Shown: positions 1 to 6,448, counted from the stretch's first letter. The stretch: DNA of 18,812 nt from JBGOTP01 sp041476545 (GCA_041476545.1 JBGOTP010000060.1:1-18812); one strand, 5' to 3'. Numbers and translations are program-made. Notes: generated by a model not told the origin, from the letters alone.

Positions 1-299
<299 letters not shown>

Positions 300-307
300 A
301 ATGGTTC

Positions 308-383
308 GGGCCCATAGCTCAACGGTCAGAGCCGCCGGCTCATAACCGGCCCGTTCCAGGTTCGAATCCTGGTGGGCCCACCA
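308..383 (+). tRNA. tRNA, anticodon CAU (tRNA-Ile2 candidate, or elongator tRNA-Met)
   Basis: A complete cloverleaf can be drawn. The 7-bp acceptor stem is 308-314 with 373-379, and A380 is the discriminator. The D stem is 317-320/329-332, the anticodon stem 334-338/346-350 with loop CTCATAA (anticodon CAT at 341-343). The T stem is 356-360/368-372 with loop TTCGAAT. The 3' CCA is encoded at 381-383. The acceptor stem is fully paired at position 1, so this is not an initiator tRNA. C4-G69 and C5-G68 pairs and the CTCATAA loop are features I associate with tRNA-Ile2, whose C34 TilS converts to lysidine to read AUA. Elongator Met remains possible. Confidence 0.95.
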
Positions 384-421
384 GCCTTCGCACACCCGAC
401 TGGAGTGCGTGCTTCGGCTGG
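381..421 (+). other. Hairpin overlapping the tRNA CCA end
   Basis: CCAGCC (381-386) pairs with GGCTGG (416-421), and CGCAC (389-393) with GTGCG (405-409) inside it. The outer stem includes the encoded CCA of the tRNA. There is no U tract, so it is not a standard terminator. It could be a processing hairpin or chance in GC-rich DNA. Confidence 0.35.
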
Positions 422-447
422 GCAGGTCAGCTTCACTGAGATTGCAC

Positions 448-475
448 ATTGCCGATTGCCGATTGCCGATTGACG
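448..475 (+). repeat. Short tandem repeat, 7-base unit
   Basis: Three exact copies of ATTGCCG (448-468) are followed by a variant, ATTGACG (469-475). It lies in the non-coding spacer between the tRNA and the zinc-ribbon gene. The unit is not a multiple of three and no reading frame depends on it. Function unknown. Confidence 0.8.
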
Positions 476-502
476 GAACGGACAGGGGCGAGTGATTCGC
501 CT

Positions 503-549
503 GACGAGGCTTCGACATGCTCAGCCTCGCCCCGAACGGAGTCGAGGGA
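503..549. repeat. Possible dispersed intergenic palindromic repeat
   Basis: CGAGGC (505-510) pairs with GCCTCG (524-529). CTTCGAC (510-516) can alternatively pair with GTCGAGG (541-547). The wording (cttcgac..gctcag..ccgaacgg.gtcgagg) resembles short palindromic repeats I recall scattered between genes in many high-GC bacterial genomes. This is recollection and only one copy is visible here. Confidence 0.35.
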
Positions 550-552
550 CGA

Positions 553-583
553 GCCCCGGTGCGCAAGCGCCGGGGCTTTTTTT
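553..583 (+). terminator. Strong intrinsic terminator
   Basis: A 10-bp GC-rich stem, GCCCCGGTGC (553-562) with GCGCCGGGGC (567-576), has one G-U pair and is closed by a GCAA (GNRA-type) tetraloop. It is followed directly by seven T residues (577-583). This should end transcription arriving from rpoD and the tRNA. The zinc-ribbon start codon lies only 10 bases beyond the T tract. Confidence 0.85.
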
Positions 584-593
584 GTTTGTGCCC

Positions 594-1340
594 ATGCTTG
601 CTGACCTCGAACATCTGATCGCGCTCCAGCGCCTCGAATCGGCCGCGCAGGATGCGCAGCGCCGAATGGCCGAGGAACCCGAGCGCATGCGGGCCCTCGA
701 CGCGCGCGTCGAGGTGATTCGCGTGAAGGTGGCAGCCGCCAAGGACCACCTGGCCGACAACCAGAACGCGCGGCGGGCGATCGAAAAAGACGTCGCGATG
801 CACCAGAGCCGGCTGTCGAAGTTTCGCGACCAGCTCATGTCGGTGAAGACAAACGTCGAATATCAGGCGGTGCAGAAGGAGATCGAGTTCGCGCAGACCG
901 AAGTCAAAGCGCTCGAGGACCGTGTCCTCGAGCGGATGTTGGAGGCGGACGACCTGACGGCCGGGGCCAAACGCGTCGAACTCGAACTGGCCGCGGAGCA
1001 GAAAGCAGTGGATGCCGAACGGCGCGCGTTGTCGGCGGAACTGGCCGCGCTGAAGCAGTCGGTCGAGGGCGTCAACCAGCAGCGAGCGGCCGTCGCGGCC
1101 GCGATCGACCCGAAAGTGCTCGACCTCTTCGAACTCGTCTCGAAGCGGCGAAACGGAGTCGCCGTCGCCGAGGCCCGCGAGGGGATCTGCACGATCTGCC
1201 ACGTGCGGCTGCGGCCGCAGGTTTTTAATACCGTGCGGCGCAACGAGGAGATCGTTCAATGCGATCACTGCAATCGCATTCTCTATTTCATTCCGGTGGC
1301 CACCGCGGCCGCGGACACCACCACCCAACCGGCTCCGTGA
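594..1340 (+). CDS. Coiled-coil zinc-ribbon protein (zf-RING_7 / DUF164 family)
   Basis: A 248-residue protein. Residues 1 to about 180 are a long charged helical coiled coil rich in Glu, Arg and Ala (ADLEHLIALQRLES onward). The C-terminal zinc ribbon has CTIC at 199-202 and CDHC at 223-226, in the family arrangement, followed by a hydrophobic RILYF. Length and layout match the 230-250-residue C4-type zinc-ribbon family, proposed to bind nucleic acid but without a settled role. The ATG at 594 is chosen because family members begin at this point. The frame is open further upstream to 492, but that extension would translate the terminator hairpin. No Shine-Dalgarno sequence is visible before 594. 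A gene for an RNase HI-like protein follows, a neighbour pair I recall from other bacteria. Confidence 0.88.
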   Translation: MLADLEHLIALQRLESAAQDAQRRMAEEPERMRALDARVEVIRVKVAAAKDHLADNQNARRAIEKDVAMHQSRLSKFRDQLMSVKTNVEYQAVQKEIEFAQTEVKALEDRVLERMLEADDLTAGAKRVELELAAEQKAVDAERRALSAELAALKQSVEGVNQQRAAVAAAIDPKVLDLFELVSKRRNGVAVAEAREGICTICHVRLRPQVFNTVRRNEEIVQCDHCNRILYFIPVATAAADTTTQPAP

Positions 1341-1368
1341 GTCGTCGATACTCCGTAGAACGACTTTT
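1339..1368 (+). terminator. Weak terminator-like hairpin after the zinc-ribbon gene
   Basis: AGTCGT (1340-1345) pairs with ACGACT (1360-1365), with a 14-base loop, and TTT follows (1366-1368). The stem starts at the last base of the stop codon. The stem is short and the T run is brief, so termination would be partial at best. Confidence 0.35.
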
Positions 1369-1387
1369 GTCACGTCGGCCGGATCAA

Positions 1388-1565
1388 GCCAGAAACATGC
1401 TGCTCGGCGAACCGCTCGACGGCGCGGGAAACCTCATCTCGGGATCTGTTGGTGCCATGCGGCAACTCCGTGAGTTGCCGCGGATTTCGGCCCTCCGATT
1501 CGGTTTCCCGACTGTCGCATGCGACGCGCCGCTCGCAAGGTTCGCTGCCGCAGCACGTTTCTGGC
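1388..1565. other. Large nested self-complementary element (candidate structured RNA or palindromic element)
   Basis: In the gap between the zinc-ribbon and RNase H genes, four sets of arms nest around one centre. The outer arms 1388-1403 and 1550-1565 are 16 bases with one mismatch (A1397/C1556). Inside them GCGAACC (1407-1413) pairs with GGTTCGC (1539-1545), CGGCGCG (1420-1426) with CGCGCCG (1525-1531), and CGGGAAACC (1425-1433) with GGTTTCCCG (1502-1510). The tip is a perfect 10-bp hairpin, GCGGCAACTC/GAGTTGCCGC (1459-1468/1472-1481), with a CGT loop. A side palindrome, GTCGCATGCGAC, lies at 1514-1525. The last two inner helices compete for two bases. No known RNA family was recognised. 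Confidence 0.6.
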
Positions 1566-1604
1566 CTGTCAGACCCGAGCGAAGCAAGAAAGTCGGGTTG
1601 GCAG
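1566..1604 (+). other. Hairpin upstream of the RNase HI-like gene
   Basis: ACCCGA (1573-1578) pairs with TCGGGT (1593-1598) around a 14-base purine-rich loop. CTGT (1566-1569) and GCAG (1601-1604) can extend it with one G-U pair. It lies directly after the large nested element and 22 bases before the AGGAGG of the next gene, so it would be part of that gene's leader if transcribed. Confidence 0.4.
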
Positions 1605-1635
1605 CCCGTGGTGATCGTCGCCATGAGGAGGCCTC

Positions 1636-2040
1636 GTGATCGTCGCGTACATCGACGGCGGCTCCCGAGGTAATCCCGGACCCGCGGGCTATGGCGTCCG
1701 CATCGAACAGGCGGATGGCACGCTCATCGAGGAGTTCCACGACTCGATTGGTGTGGCGACAAACAACGTCGCGGAGTACCGAGGGCTGCTGGCCGCGCTC
1801 GAGTGGGCACGCGTGCACGGTCATACCGCTCTTCGTGTGCGATCAGACTCGTTGCTTCTCGTCCAGCAGATGCTCGGCCACTACAAAGTGAAGCACCCCG
1901 GACTGCAGCCCCTCCACGTGAAAGCGCGGCTGCTCGCTCACGAGATCGGCCGTGTCCTGTACGAGCATGTCCGTCGCGAGTTGAACGCGCACGCCGATCG
2001 TCTTGCGAACGCCGCCATGGACGATGCCCCGCCGACCTGA
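1636..2040 (+). CDS. RNase HI-like ribonuclease H family protein
   Basis: A 134-residue protein of the RNase H fold, expected to cut the RNA strand of RNA-DNA hybrids in the cytoplasm. The acidic active-site set is visible: D7 in YIDGGSRGNPGPAGYG, E47 in NNVAEYRGL, D71 in RSDSLLLVQQM and D121 in NAHADRLAN. It is shorter than E. coli RnhA and lacks an obvious basic protrusion, so it fits the compact RnhA-like group rather than classical rnhA. The start is GTG, supported by a perfect AGGAGG at 1626-1631 with 4-base spacing. It ends 35 bases from the stop of the convergent VOC gene. The biochemical role is inferred from the motifs only. Confidence 0.88.
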   Translation: MIVAYIDGGSRGNPGPAGYGVRIEQADGTLIEEFHDSIGVATNNVAEYRGLLAALEWARVHGHTALRVRSDSLLLVQQMLGHYKVKHPGLQPLHVKARLLAHEIGRVLYEHVRRELNAHADRLANAAMDDAPPT

Positions 2041-2075
2041 TCGGTCCAGCGAGACGGGCCAGGGTTTCCGCGGAA

Positions 2076-3059
2076 CTACTCGATCACGAGCCCCAGCGTT
2101 TCACTCCAATCAAGATAGGCAAACGGACTGTCCGTGCCGCCGTTGGTCCATTTCCCGCCCTTCTCCTGGCCGATGCGTAGCCATTCGTCGCGCGGGATGT
2201 TTCCGCGGCCGACCGCGATGTGCATGAGTGAGACACCCTTCTGCATCTGGATCTCGTGCGACCACGGGTTCGGCTCCCCGACACCCTGAATAACCTCAAG
2301 GCCGATCGGCGGCGTGCCCTGACGAAGCATGGCGGTCAGCACGCTGCCATCCTTGGTCCACGGCATCTTCGGCGGATACTGGAACGGGCCTGTTGGCGGA
2401 TAGCGCTGTGGCTGGACGACCGGCATGCCGAATACCTCGGCGAGTTTCTTCAGCGACGCAACGGCGTCGATGTTCGCAAAGCCAACGTGACTGACCCGTT
2501 GGGCGCCGAAGAGTCCGGACTGCGTCGTCGGCGCCGCCGGCATCGCTGGCCGGGCCGTCGGTCCGATCGCGAGTGTGGCGCCAATGGGGGTGGCTCGGAA
2601 GTCCACCAACGCGTACGGTCCGCCCTTCTTCCCGCCGGTCCACTTGCCTCCTTTCGATTCAAGCTCTGCGCGAACGCCGTCGATATTCGCGTCCACGCCG
2701 ACGCCGAGCGCATACATGCCGAGACCGAACCTCTGCAGGTGTTCGTAGATCGGTCCTGACTTGGTCACCGGCTGCAGGATCTCGAGATAGAAATTCGGCA
2801 TGGAGACGTAGGCGATCTTGGCGTCGGCCTTCCTGCCGTTGGGCAGGTCGAAGGAGATCGTACGAACCTCCGGCACGGCGATACCGAAGATATCCGCGTA
2901 CCCGCGTACCACTTTGTCGATGTCGGGGGCCACGATCTTCACGTGGGTCAGCGGCGCATTGGCCAGCATCGAAGGGCTCTGCGCCCGAACGCTTGCCAAG
3001 GCAGTCAGACTGACGACGATGGCGATCAGTAGGTGGACGAATAGGTGCCGACGAGTCAT
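2076..3059 (-). CDS. Secreted protein with two VOC (glyoxalase/dioxygenase-fold) domains
   Basis: A 327-residue protein. Residues 1-26 look like a Sec signal peptide (basic start, hydrophobic core, cleavage near VRA-QS). VOC-like domain 1 spans about 33-166 and domain 2 about 186-327. VOC domains use two beta-alpha-beta modules carrying His/Glu metal ligands. Domain 2 shows a full set at expected places: H191 (SHVGF), E254 (GLEVIQ), H280 (LMHIAV) and E327 at the C-terminus. Domain 1 keeps H39 (LTHVKI) and E93 (YLEILQ), but has Y117 and I165 where the second pair would fall. ATG at 3059 is preferred, since AGGAG lies 7 bases upstream; a GTG one codon earlier is the alternative. It follows the single-CXXCH protein gene by 26 bases, so the two are probably one operon. 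Substrate unknown. Confidence 0.8.
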   Translation of the reverse strand: MTRRHLFVHLLIAIVVSLTALASVRAQSPSMLANAPLTHVKIVAPDIDKVVRGYADIFGIAVPEVRTISFDLPNGRKADAKIAYVSMPNFYLEILQPVTKSGPIYEHLQRFGLGMYALGVGVDANIDGVRAELESKGGKWTGGKKGGPYALVDFRATPIGATLAIGPTARPAMPAAPTTQSGLFGAQRVSHVGFANIDAVASLKKLAEVFGMPVVQPQRYPPTGPFQYPPKMPWTKDGSVLTAMLRQGTPPIGLEVIQGVGEPNPWSHEIQMQKGVSLMHIAVGRGNIPRDEWLRIGQEKGGKWTNGGTDSPFAYLDWSETLGLVIE

Positions 3060-3085
3060 CACGGTTCTCCTTTGGGCTAAGACCG

Positions 3086-4384
3086 TTACTTGGTCACGCT
3101 CCGAAAGTACGAAGGGATGTCACTCCTGGTGTCGCGCAGGATTTCGACGATGGCCTGGCGGTCCGCGACCGACAGGGCCGCCCGATAGCGCGCCCCCCGT
3201 TCCTGTCCTGAGAGTACCTGCCACATGCGCCGGTAGATGGGATCCTTGGCGGCCTGCGGCAAGGCGTCGAACATCGCTGAGTCGATCAGATAGCTGCACG
3301 GGTAGCGCAGGAGTCGCCGGTGGAGATCGAGCTCGTGGAGCGAACGTCCCTTGCGGTCCCGCGCCCCGACCGCTGAAAAGCGTTTCGTGAAGTCCGACGA
3401 ACCCCGGATGCCATCGGGCAGCGGCGCTTCGTCGACAAAGAGCAGGTAATCGACGACCTCGGTCGCGATGCCGCGCATCAGCTCCGCAATCCGATCGTAC
3501 TCTCCGGGGGCAGCCACAAACGGCGCGTGCAACGCCGGATCGGCCGCGCGCGCCTCCCAGCCTGCACGCGTGAGGAGGTTGGTCATGTGTGTCTGATGCG
3601 AGAACACCAGGAGCCCGACGATGTCGCTCGACAGGGAGCGATACCCGTCCGCGTCGAACAACCCCTCCACAGACGGGAGTTCGCGACTCGGGCGATCCGC
3701 GAGCGCGGCCACCGTGTTCCCCAGGTGATGGGCCGACCCGCTGCGACCGGTGACGAACCAGCCGCCCCAGCGCTCGGGCAGAGGCGTCCGGTGATCCATC
3801 GTGCTCGAGCTGGCAAACGAGTGGGTATCGCCCGGCGTCGTGCTGAACATCAGGAAGCCCGGGACACCGAGCGTGTCGCCGCTGCGGTGACACCCCAGGC
3901 ACGTGACAACCCGCTTGAACCGGGGAGCGTCGGACGCGCGCTGATCGAGCGTGTAGAAGACCACGCCTTCCGACCGGTCCTGAGCGGCCACTTCGAGGAC
4001 GTCGCCGTCGCGCACCCAGCCGAGCACGACACGATCGGTAAAAAAGAGCGCGCGCGGGTTGGCGGGGCTGATCCGGGGTCCTTGCAGGCTCGTCGGCGAA
4101 AAGACAAGCATCTGCGAGTCGACGGGGACCTCGAGCGCCGCCAGCGCGGACCGCAGATACCCGCTCCGGCCTTCGAACCTCAGATCGACGCCGCCCTCCT
4201 GGAGCTTCTGGTTCAGGCTCGCAACGACGTTGTCCAAGGGTGCGGTGGAGTAGCTGATCGCCGGATCGTCCACCGAGCCCTGAAACATTCCACCGCGTTG
4301 CGCCCTGACCGGCGCCGAAACGCCGCCCAGCACGAACAGCAGCGCGAGGCTGACTACGACGACGAGACAGGATGTGAGACGCAT
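3086..4384 (-). CDS. Secreted protein with a single cytochrome c-type CXXCH site, function unknown
   Basis: A 432-residue protein. Residues 1-29 form a signal peptide (hydrophobic core LVVVVSLALLFVLGG, cleavage near VRAQ). One CLGCH motif at 162-166 would attach a c-type heme; it is followed by RSGDTLGVPG. Histidines that could take part in ligation or catalysis occur at 188, 198, 219-220, 263 and 266. The C-terminal third is helical and charged, ending in AIVEILRDTRSDIPSYF. I do not recognise a named family. It reads like the heme-containing hypothetical proteins of Acidobacteriota and Planctomycetota, but that is recollection. It is expressed ahead of the VOC gene, so the two products may act together in the periplasm. 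A weak GAGG lies 11 bases before the ATG. Confidence 0.75.
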   Translation of the reverse strand: MRLTSCLVVVVSLALLFVLGGVSAPVRAQRGGMFQGSVDDPAISYSTAPLDNVVASLNQKLQEGGVDLRFEGRSGYLRSALAALEVPVDSQMLVFSPTSLQGPRISPANPRALFFTDRVVLGWVRDGDVLEVAAQDRSEGVVFYTLDQRASDAPRFKRVVTCLGCHRSGDTLGVPGFLMFSTTPGDTHSFASSSTMDHRTPLPERWGGWFVTGRSGSAHHLGNTVAALADRPSRELPSVEGLFDADGYRSLSSDIVGLLVFSHQTHMTNLLTRAGWEARAADPALHAPFVAAPGEYDRIAELMRGIATEVVDYLLFVDEAPLPDGIRGSSDFTKRFSAVGARDRKGRSLHELDLHRRLLRYPCSYLIDSAMFDALPQAAKDPIYRRMWQVLSGQERGARYRAALSVADRQAIVEILRDTRSDIPSYFRSVTK

Positions 4385-4441
4385 AGGATACGACGCCTCG
4401 GGTTGTCCGTGCGCGGCTGCGACCGTCGACGGGATGTCACG

Positions 4442-4460
4442 AGCGCTTAAGGATAGCGCT
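4442..4460. promoter_or_regulatory. Inverted repeat upstream of the CXXCH-protein gene
   Basis: AGCGCT (4442-4447) and AGCGCT (4455-4460) flank TAAGGAT. Each arm is itself palindromic, and together they form a 6-7-6 inverted repeat. It lies 57 bases upstream of the ATG at 4384, in the 111-base gap after pgeF. It could be an operator or a short hairpin; no -35/-10 pair close to consensus was seen around it. Confidence 0.3.
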
Positions 4461-4495
4461 GAATTGCAGGAGACAGAAGCTGGGCCGCTCGGCCG

Positions 4496-5308
4496 CTATG
4501 AACGATGCCCCGCCCACCTGATGGCTCCAGCGAGCCGGCCCGCCGCTGACCCATCCCGTCTGTAGGAACAGAACGCGTCGGGATGGCTTGCCGTGCACAT
4601 CTCAGAAACGAAGATCTGCTCGGGCGATAGCCCCGCGGCGACCAACTGATCACGCGTTGCGGCCCACCCGTCAAAAAAGGAATGACCGTTCCGAGGAGCG
4701 GCGGAAAACCATCGGTCCAGATCGCTCGGGGCAAAACCGGCCCGTGCAAAACGATCGCGCACCTCCGGTCCAACTTCATAACAGCAGGCACCAATCGACG
4801 GGCCCGCGGCGGCGATGAGATCGACCGGCCGGCTGCCGTACTCGCGCGCAAGCGCCGCGACGGTCGCGGCAGGCACGCCTGCGGCCAGCCCTCGCCAGCC
4901 CGCGTGGGCGGCCGCGACCGCGCCAGTGCGACGGTCCGCCATGAGCAGCGGCACGCAGTCGGCCACACGAATCGCGAGCGCGCATTGATCGTCACCCGAC
5001 ACGATGATGTCCGCCTCCGGTCGAACGTCGGACCCCGCGCGCGCCACGGCGACCTCCGCCCCATGAACCTGCCTCACCCGCACGAGCCGCCCGGCGTCCA
5101 CATCGAGGGCGTCCGCAACATCGCACCATCGCGCGGCTTCATCGCCATCGCTCCCACCATCATCGGCAGGGAGCGTTCTCGATCCGAGCGGCCAGTGGCG
5201 CGTCGTAAACACATGCCGCGCGAACGGTTCCAGCGCGCGGCAGACGAGCGCGGGTCCGATCGGGAGCTGCACCCATTGGAACGCTGAGGCTGGAGATGGC
5301 AGTATCAT
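4496..5308 (-). CDS. pgeF: Peptidoglycan editing factor PgeF (YfiH / DUF152 laccase-like fold)
   Basis: A 270-residue protein, usual for the family. The zinc-binding triad is visible: H82 in RQVHGAEV, C118 in VADCVPLL and H135 in AAAHAGWRG. FTTR lies near residue 34-37 at the N-terminus and GPSIGACCYEVG at 169-180. PgeF is known to prevent wrongly built muropeptides (L-Ser in place of L-Ala) from entering peptidoglycan; older annotations call the family polyphenol oxidase or laccase. The start ATG at 5308 puts FTTR at the normal distance from the N-terminus, but no clear ribosome-binding site precedes it. The start faces acpS across 9 bases. Its presence fits the cell-wall genes elsewhere in the window, although it is not part of that operon. 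Confidence 0.92.
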   Translation of the reverse strand: MILPSPASAFQWVQLPIGPALVCRALEPFARHVFTTRHWPLGSRTLPADDGGSDGDEAARWCDVADALDVDAGRLVRVRQVHGAEVAVARAGSDVRPEADIIVSGDDQCALAIRVADCVPLLMADRRTGAVAAAHAGWRGLAAGVPAATVAALAREYGSRPVDLIAAAGPSIGACCYEVGPEVRDRFARAGFAPSDLDRWFSAAPRNGHSFFDGWAATRDQLVAAGLSPEQIFVSEMCTASHPDAFCSYRRDGSAAGRLAGAIRWAGHRS

Positions 5309-5317
5309 GCTCTACAC

Positions 5318-5701
5318 ATGTCCCGGATCATCGGCATCGGCATCGATGCCACCGACATCGATCGTATCGCGAGTGCCATCGAACGACACGGCGATCGGTT
5401 TCTCCGGCGCGTGTTCACAGACGACGAGATGGCCTACTGCAACCGCCGGCGCGTGCCGGCCATTCATTTCGCCGCTCGTTTTGCGGCGAAGGAGGCGGCC
5501 ATGAAAGCGCTCGGGACGGGACACACGCAGGAGGTTCTGTGGCGGATGATTGAAGTGGTCCGCCGCAGTGGTCCGCCGCAACTGCAGTTTCAGGGCGGCG
5601 CGGAACGACGCCGCGCGGCGATGGGCGCCGATTCGTCGCTGCTGACCATCACGCATTCCCAGCATCTCGCCATCGCGCAGGTGCTCTTGCTCGGTCCCTA
5701 A
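5318..5701 (+). CDS. acpS: Holo-[acyl-carrier-protein] synthase AcpS
   Basis: A 127-residue protein, normal for AcpS. It transfers 4'-phosphopantetheine from CoA to a serine of acyl carrier protein, activating fatty-acid synthesis. The N-terminal motif IGIGIDATDIDRI carries D10, and FAARFAAKEAAMKALG carries E59; these match the Mg-binding Asp and Glu of the family. The C-terminal LLTITHSQHLAIAQVLL is the usual closing strand. Start ATG 5318 gives the standard N-terminus. No Shine-Dalgarno is close; the nearest GGAG ends 22 bases upstream, inside pgeF. TATCAT at 5303-5308 could serve as a -10 element giving a nearly leaderless mRNA, which is inference. Confidence 0.93.
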   Translation: MSRIIGIGIDATDIDRIASAIERHGDRFLRRVFTDDEMAYCNRRRVPAIHFAARFAAKEAAMKALGTGHTQEVLWRMIEVVRRSGPPQLQFQGGAERRRAAMGADSSLLTITHSQHLAIAQVLLLGP

Positions 5702-6034
5702 TCTTAGGTAATCGGGACACGAACGCAACCGGCGTTAGCATTCTCACACGCCGGTATCCGTCACGTTTCGCGGGTTCGCCGATCGGACCCCACAACATCC
5801 TTCCCTCGAACACCTTAGGGAACCGCTCTCCCGCCGCTCTCGCGGCACGCCTCTTGATGAGACTGTGATGTCCAGCCGTTCACGAGCTGCCCTGCAGCCC
5901 TGCGGTGCCCCTGGCGCAACGAAGAGCAGCACGTCAGCCGGGACGCGGCTCGAATGCAGATGACGTGGTACCACAAGCTGCCAGACGGGCAGCAGACGAG
6001 CGCGCGCCAGCGCGCAGAAGAGGATGCGTGTCAC
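5702..6034. other. Gene-free stretch between acpS and the SpoVG-like gene
   Basis: A spacer of 333 bases. The only clear structure is an inverted repeat, ACCGGCGT (5728-5735) with ACGCCGGT (5748-5755) and a 12-base loop, 27 bases after the acpS stop and without a T tract. The frame of the downstream gene stays open back to an ATG at 5954, so part of this stretch could be coding. No convincing promoter was recognised. Confidence 0.5.
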
Positions 6035-6340
6035 ATGACCGTCAAGGTTACGCCAAACGACAAGGGCAACCCGCCGGGGAAACTCGCCGAGGCCGAATTG
6101 CACTTCACTGAAGGGCCGCTCGATGGCTTGAAGCTGATCGGCTTTTCCATCTGGGAACGGCGCGGCGGCGCCGGCGGGCGCAACGTGACGTTTCCGGCGC
6201 GCTCGTACAGTGTCAACGGAGAGCGCCGCAGCTTCGCCCTGCTGCGACCCATACTCGACACCACCGCGCAGAACAAGCTACGGGATCTTGTCTTGGAGGC
6301 ATTTCAAGAGTACGAGGAGCGCGCCGCGATCGCGTCGTAG
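6035..6340 (+). CDS. Small conserved-looking protein, SpoVG-like fold suspected
   Basis: 101 residues from the ATG at 6035, which has GAGGA 10 bases upstream. An in-frame ATG at 5954 would give 128 residues but has no visible ribosome-binding site. The region from KLIGFSIWERR through VTFPARSY to FALLRPI and a C-terminal amphipathic helix (KLRDLVLEAFQEYEE) follows the order seen in SpoVG: strand, basic segment, 'V..P(S/A)R', Pro-Ile, closing helix. SpoVG proteins are small nucleic-acid-binding regulators in Firmicutes and other phyla. This match was made by eye and may be wrong. The gene is alone on its strand, 253-333 bases after acpS depending on the start, and converges on the radical SAM gene. 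Confidence 0.6.
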   Translation: MTVKVTPNDKGNPPGKLAEAELHFTEGPLDGLKLIGFSIWERRGGAGGRNVTFPARSYSVNGERRSFALLRPILDTTAQNKLRDLVLEAFQEYEERAAIAS

Positions 6341-6448
6341 GTCGCGAGATCGGCGCGACTGACGCGGTGGTCCGGGCCCGAGTCGTGGGAACCGAGCTCG
6401 GGTCTGGGGTTCTCAGCCGCGGGCGACACCGCCCGCGAACACGGCCCG
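6341..6448. other. Convergent intergenic region with GC-rich hairpins
   Basis: This lies between the stops of the SpoVG-like and radical SAM genes. A perfect 8-bp stem, CGCGGGCG (6418-6425) with CGCCCGCG (6430-6437), has an ACAC loop. A second, GTCGCG (6341-6346)/CGCGAC (6354-6359), directly follows the + strand stop. A third pairs CCCGAG with CTCGGG around 6387-6412. None has a T tract, so if they terminate transcription they may rely on another mechanism. Confidence 0.45.

Noticed and set aside
492..593. Upstream in-frame extension of the zinc-ribbon gene
   Set aside because: It would translate through a clear intrinsic terminator and a palindromic repeat, and family members start at the ATG at 594.
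1514..1525. GTCGCATGCGAC palindrome as a stand-alone operator
   Set aside because: It lies inside the larger nested fold as a side hairpin, and there is no promoter-like sequence beside it.
1341..1635. Possible RNase P RNA (rnpB) between the zinc-ribbon and RNase H genes
   Set aside because: Neither strand carries the conserved core motifs expected of bacterial RNase P RNA, and the gap is shorter than a usual type A molecule.
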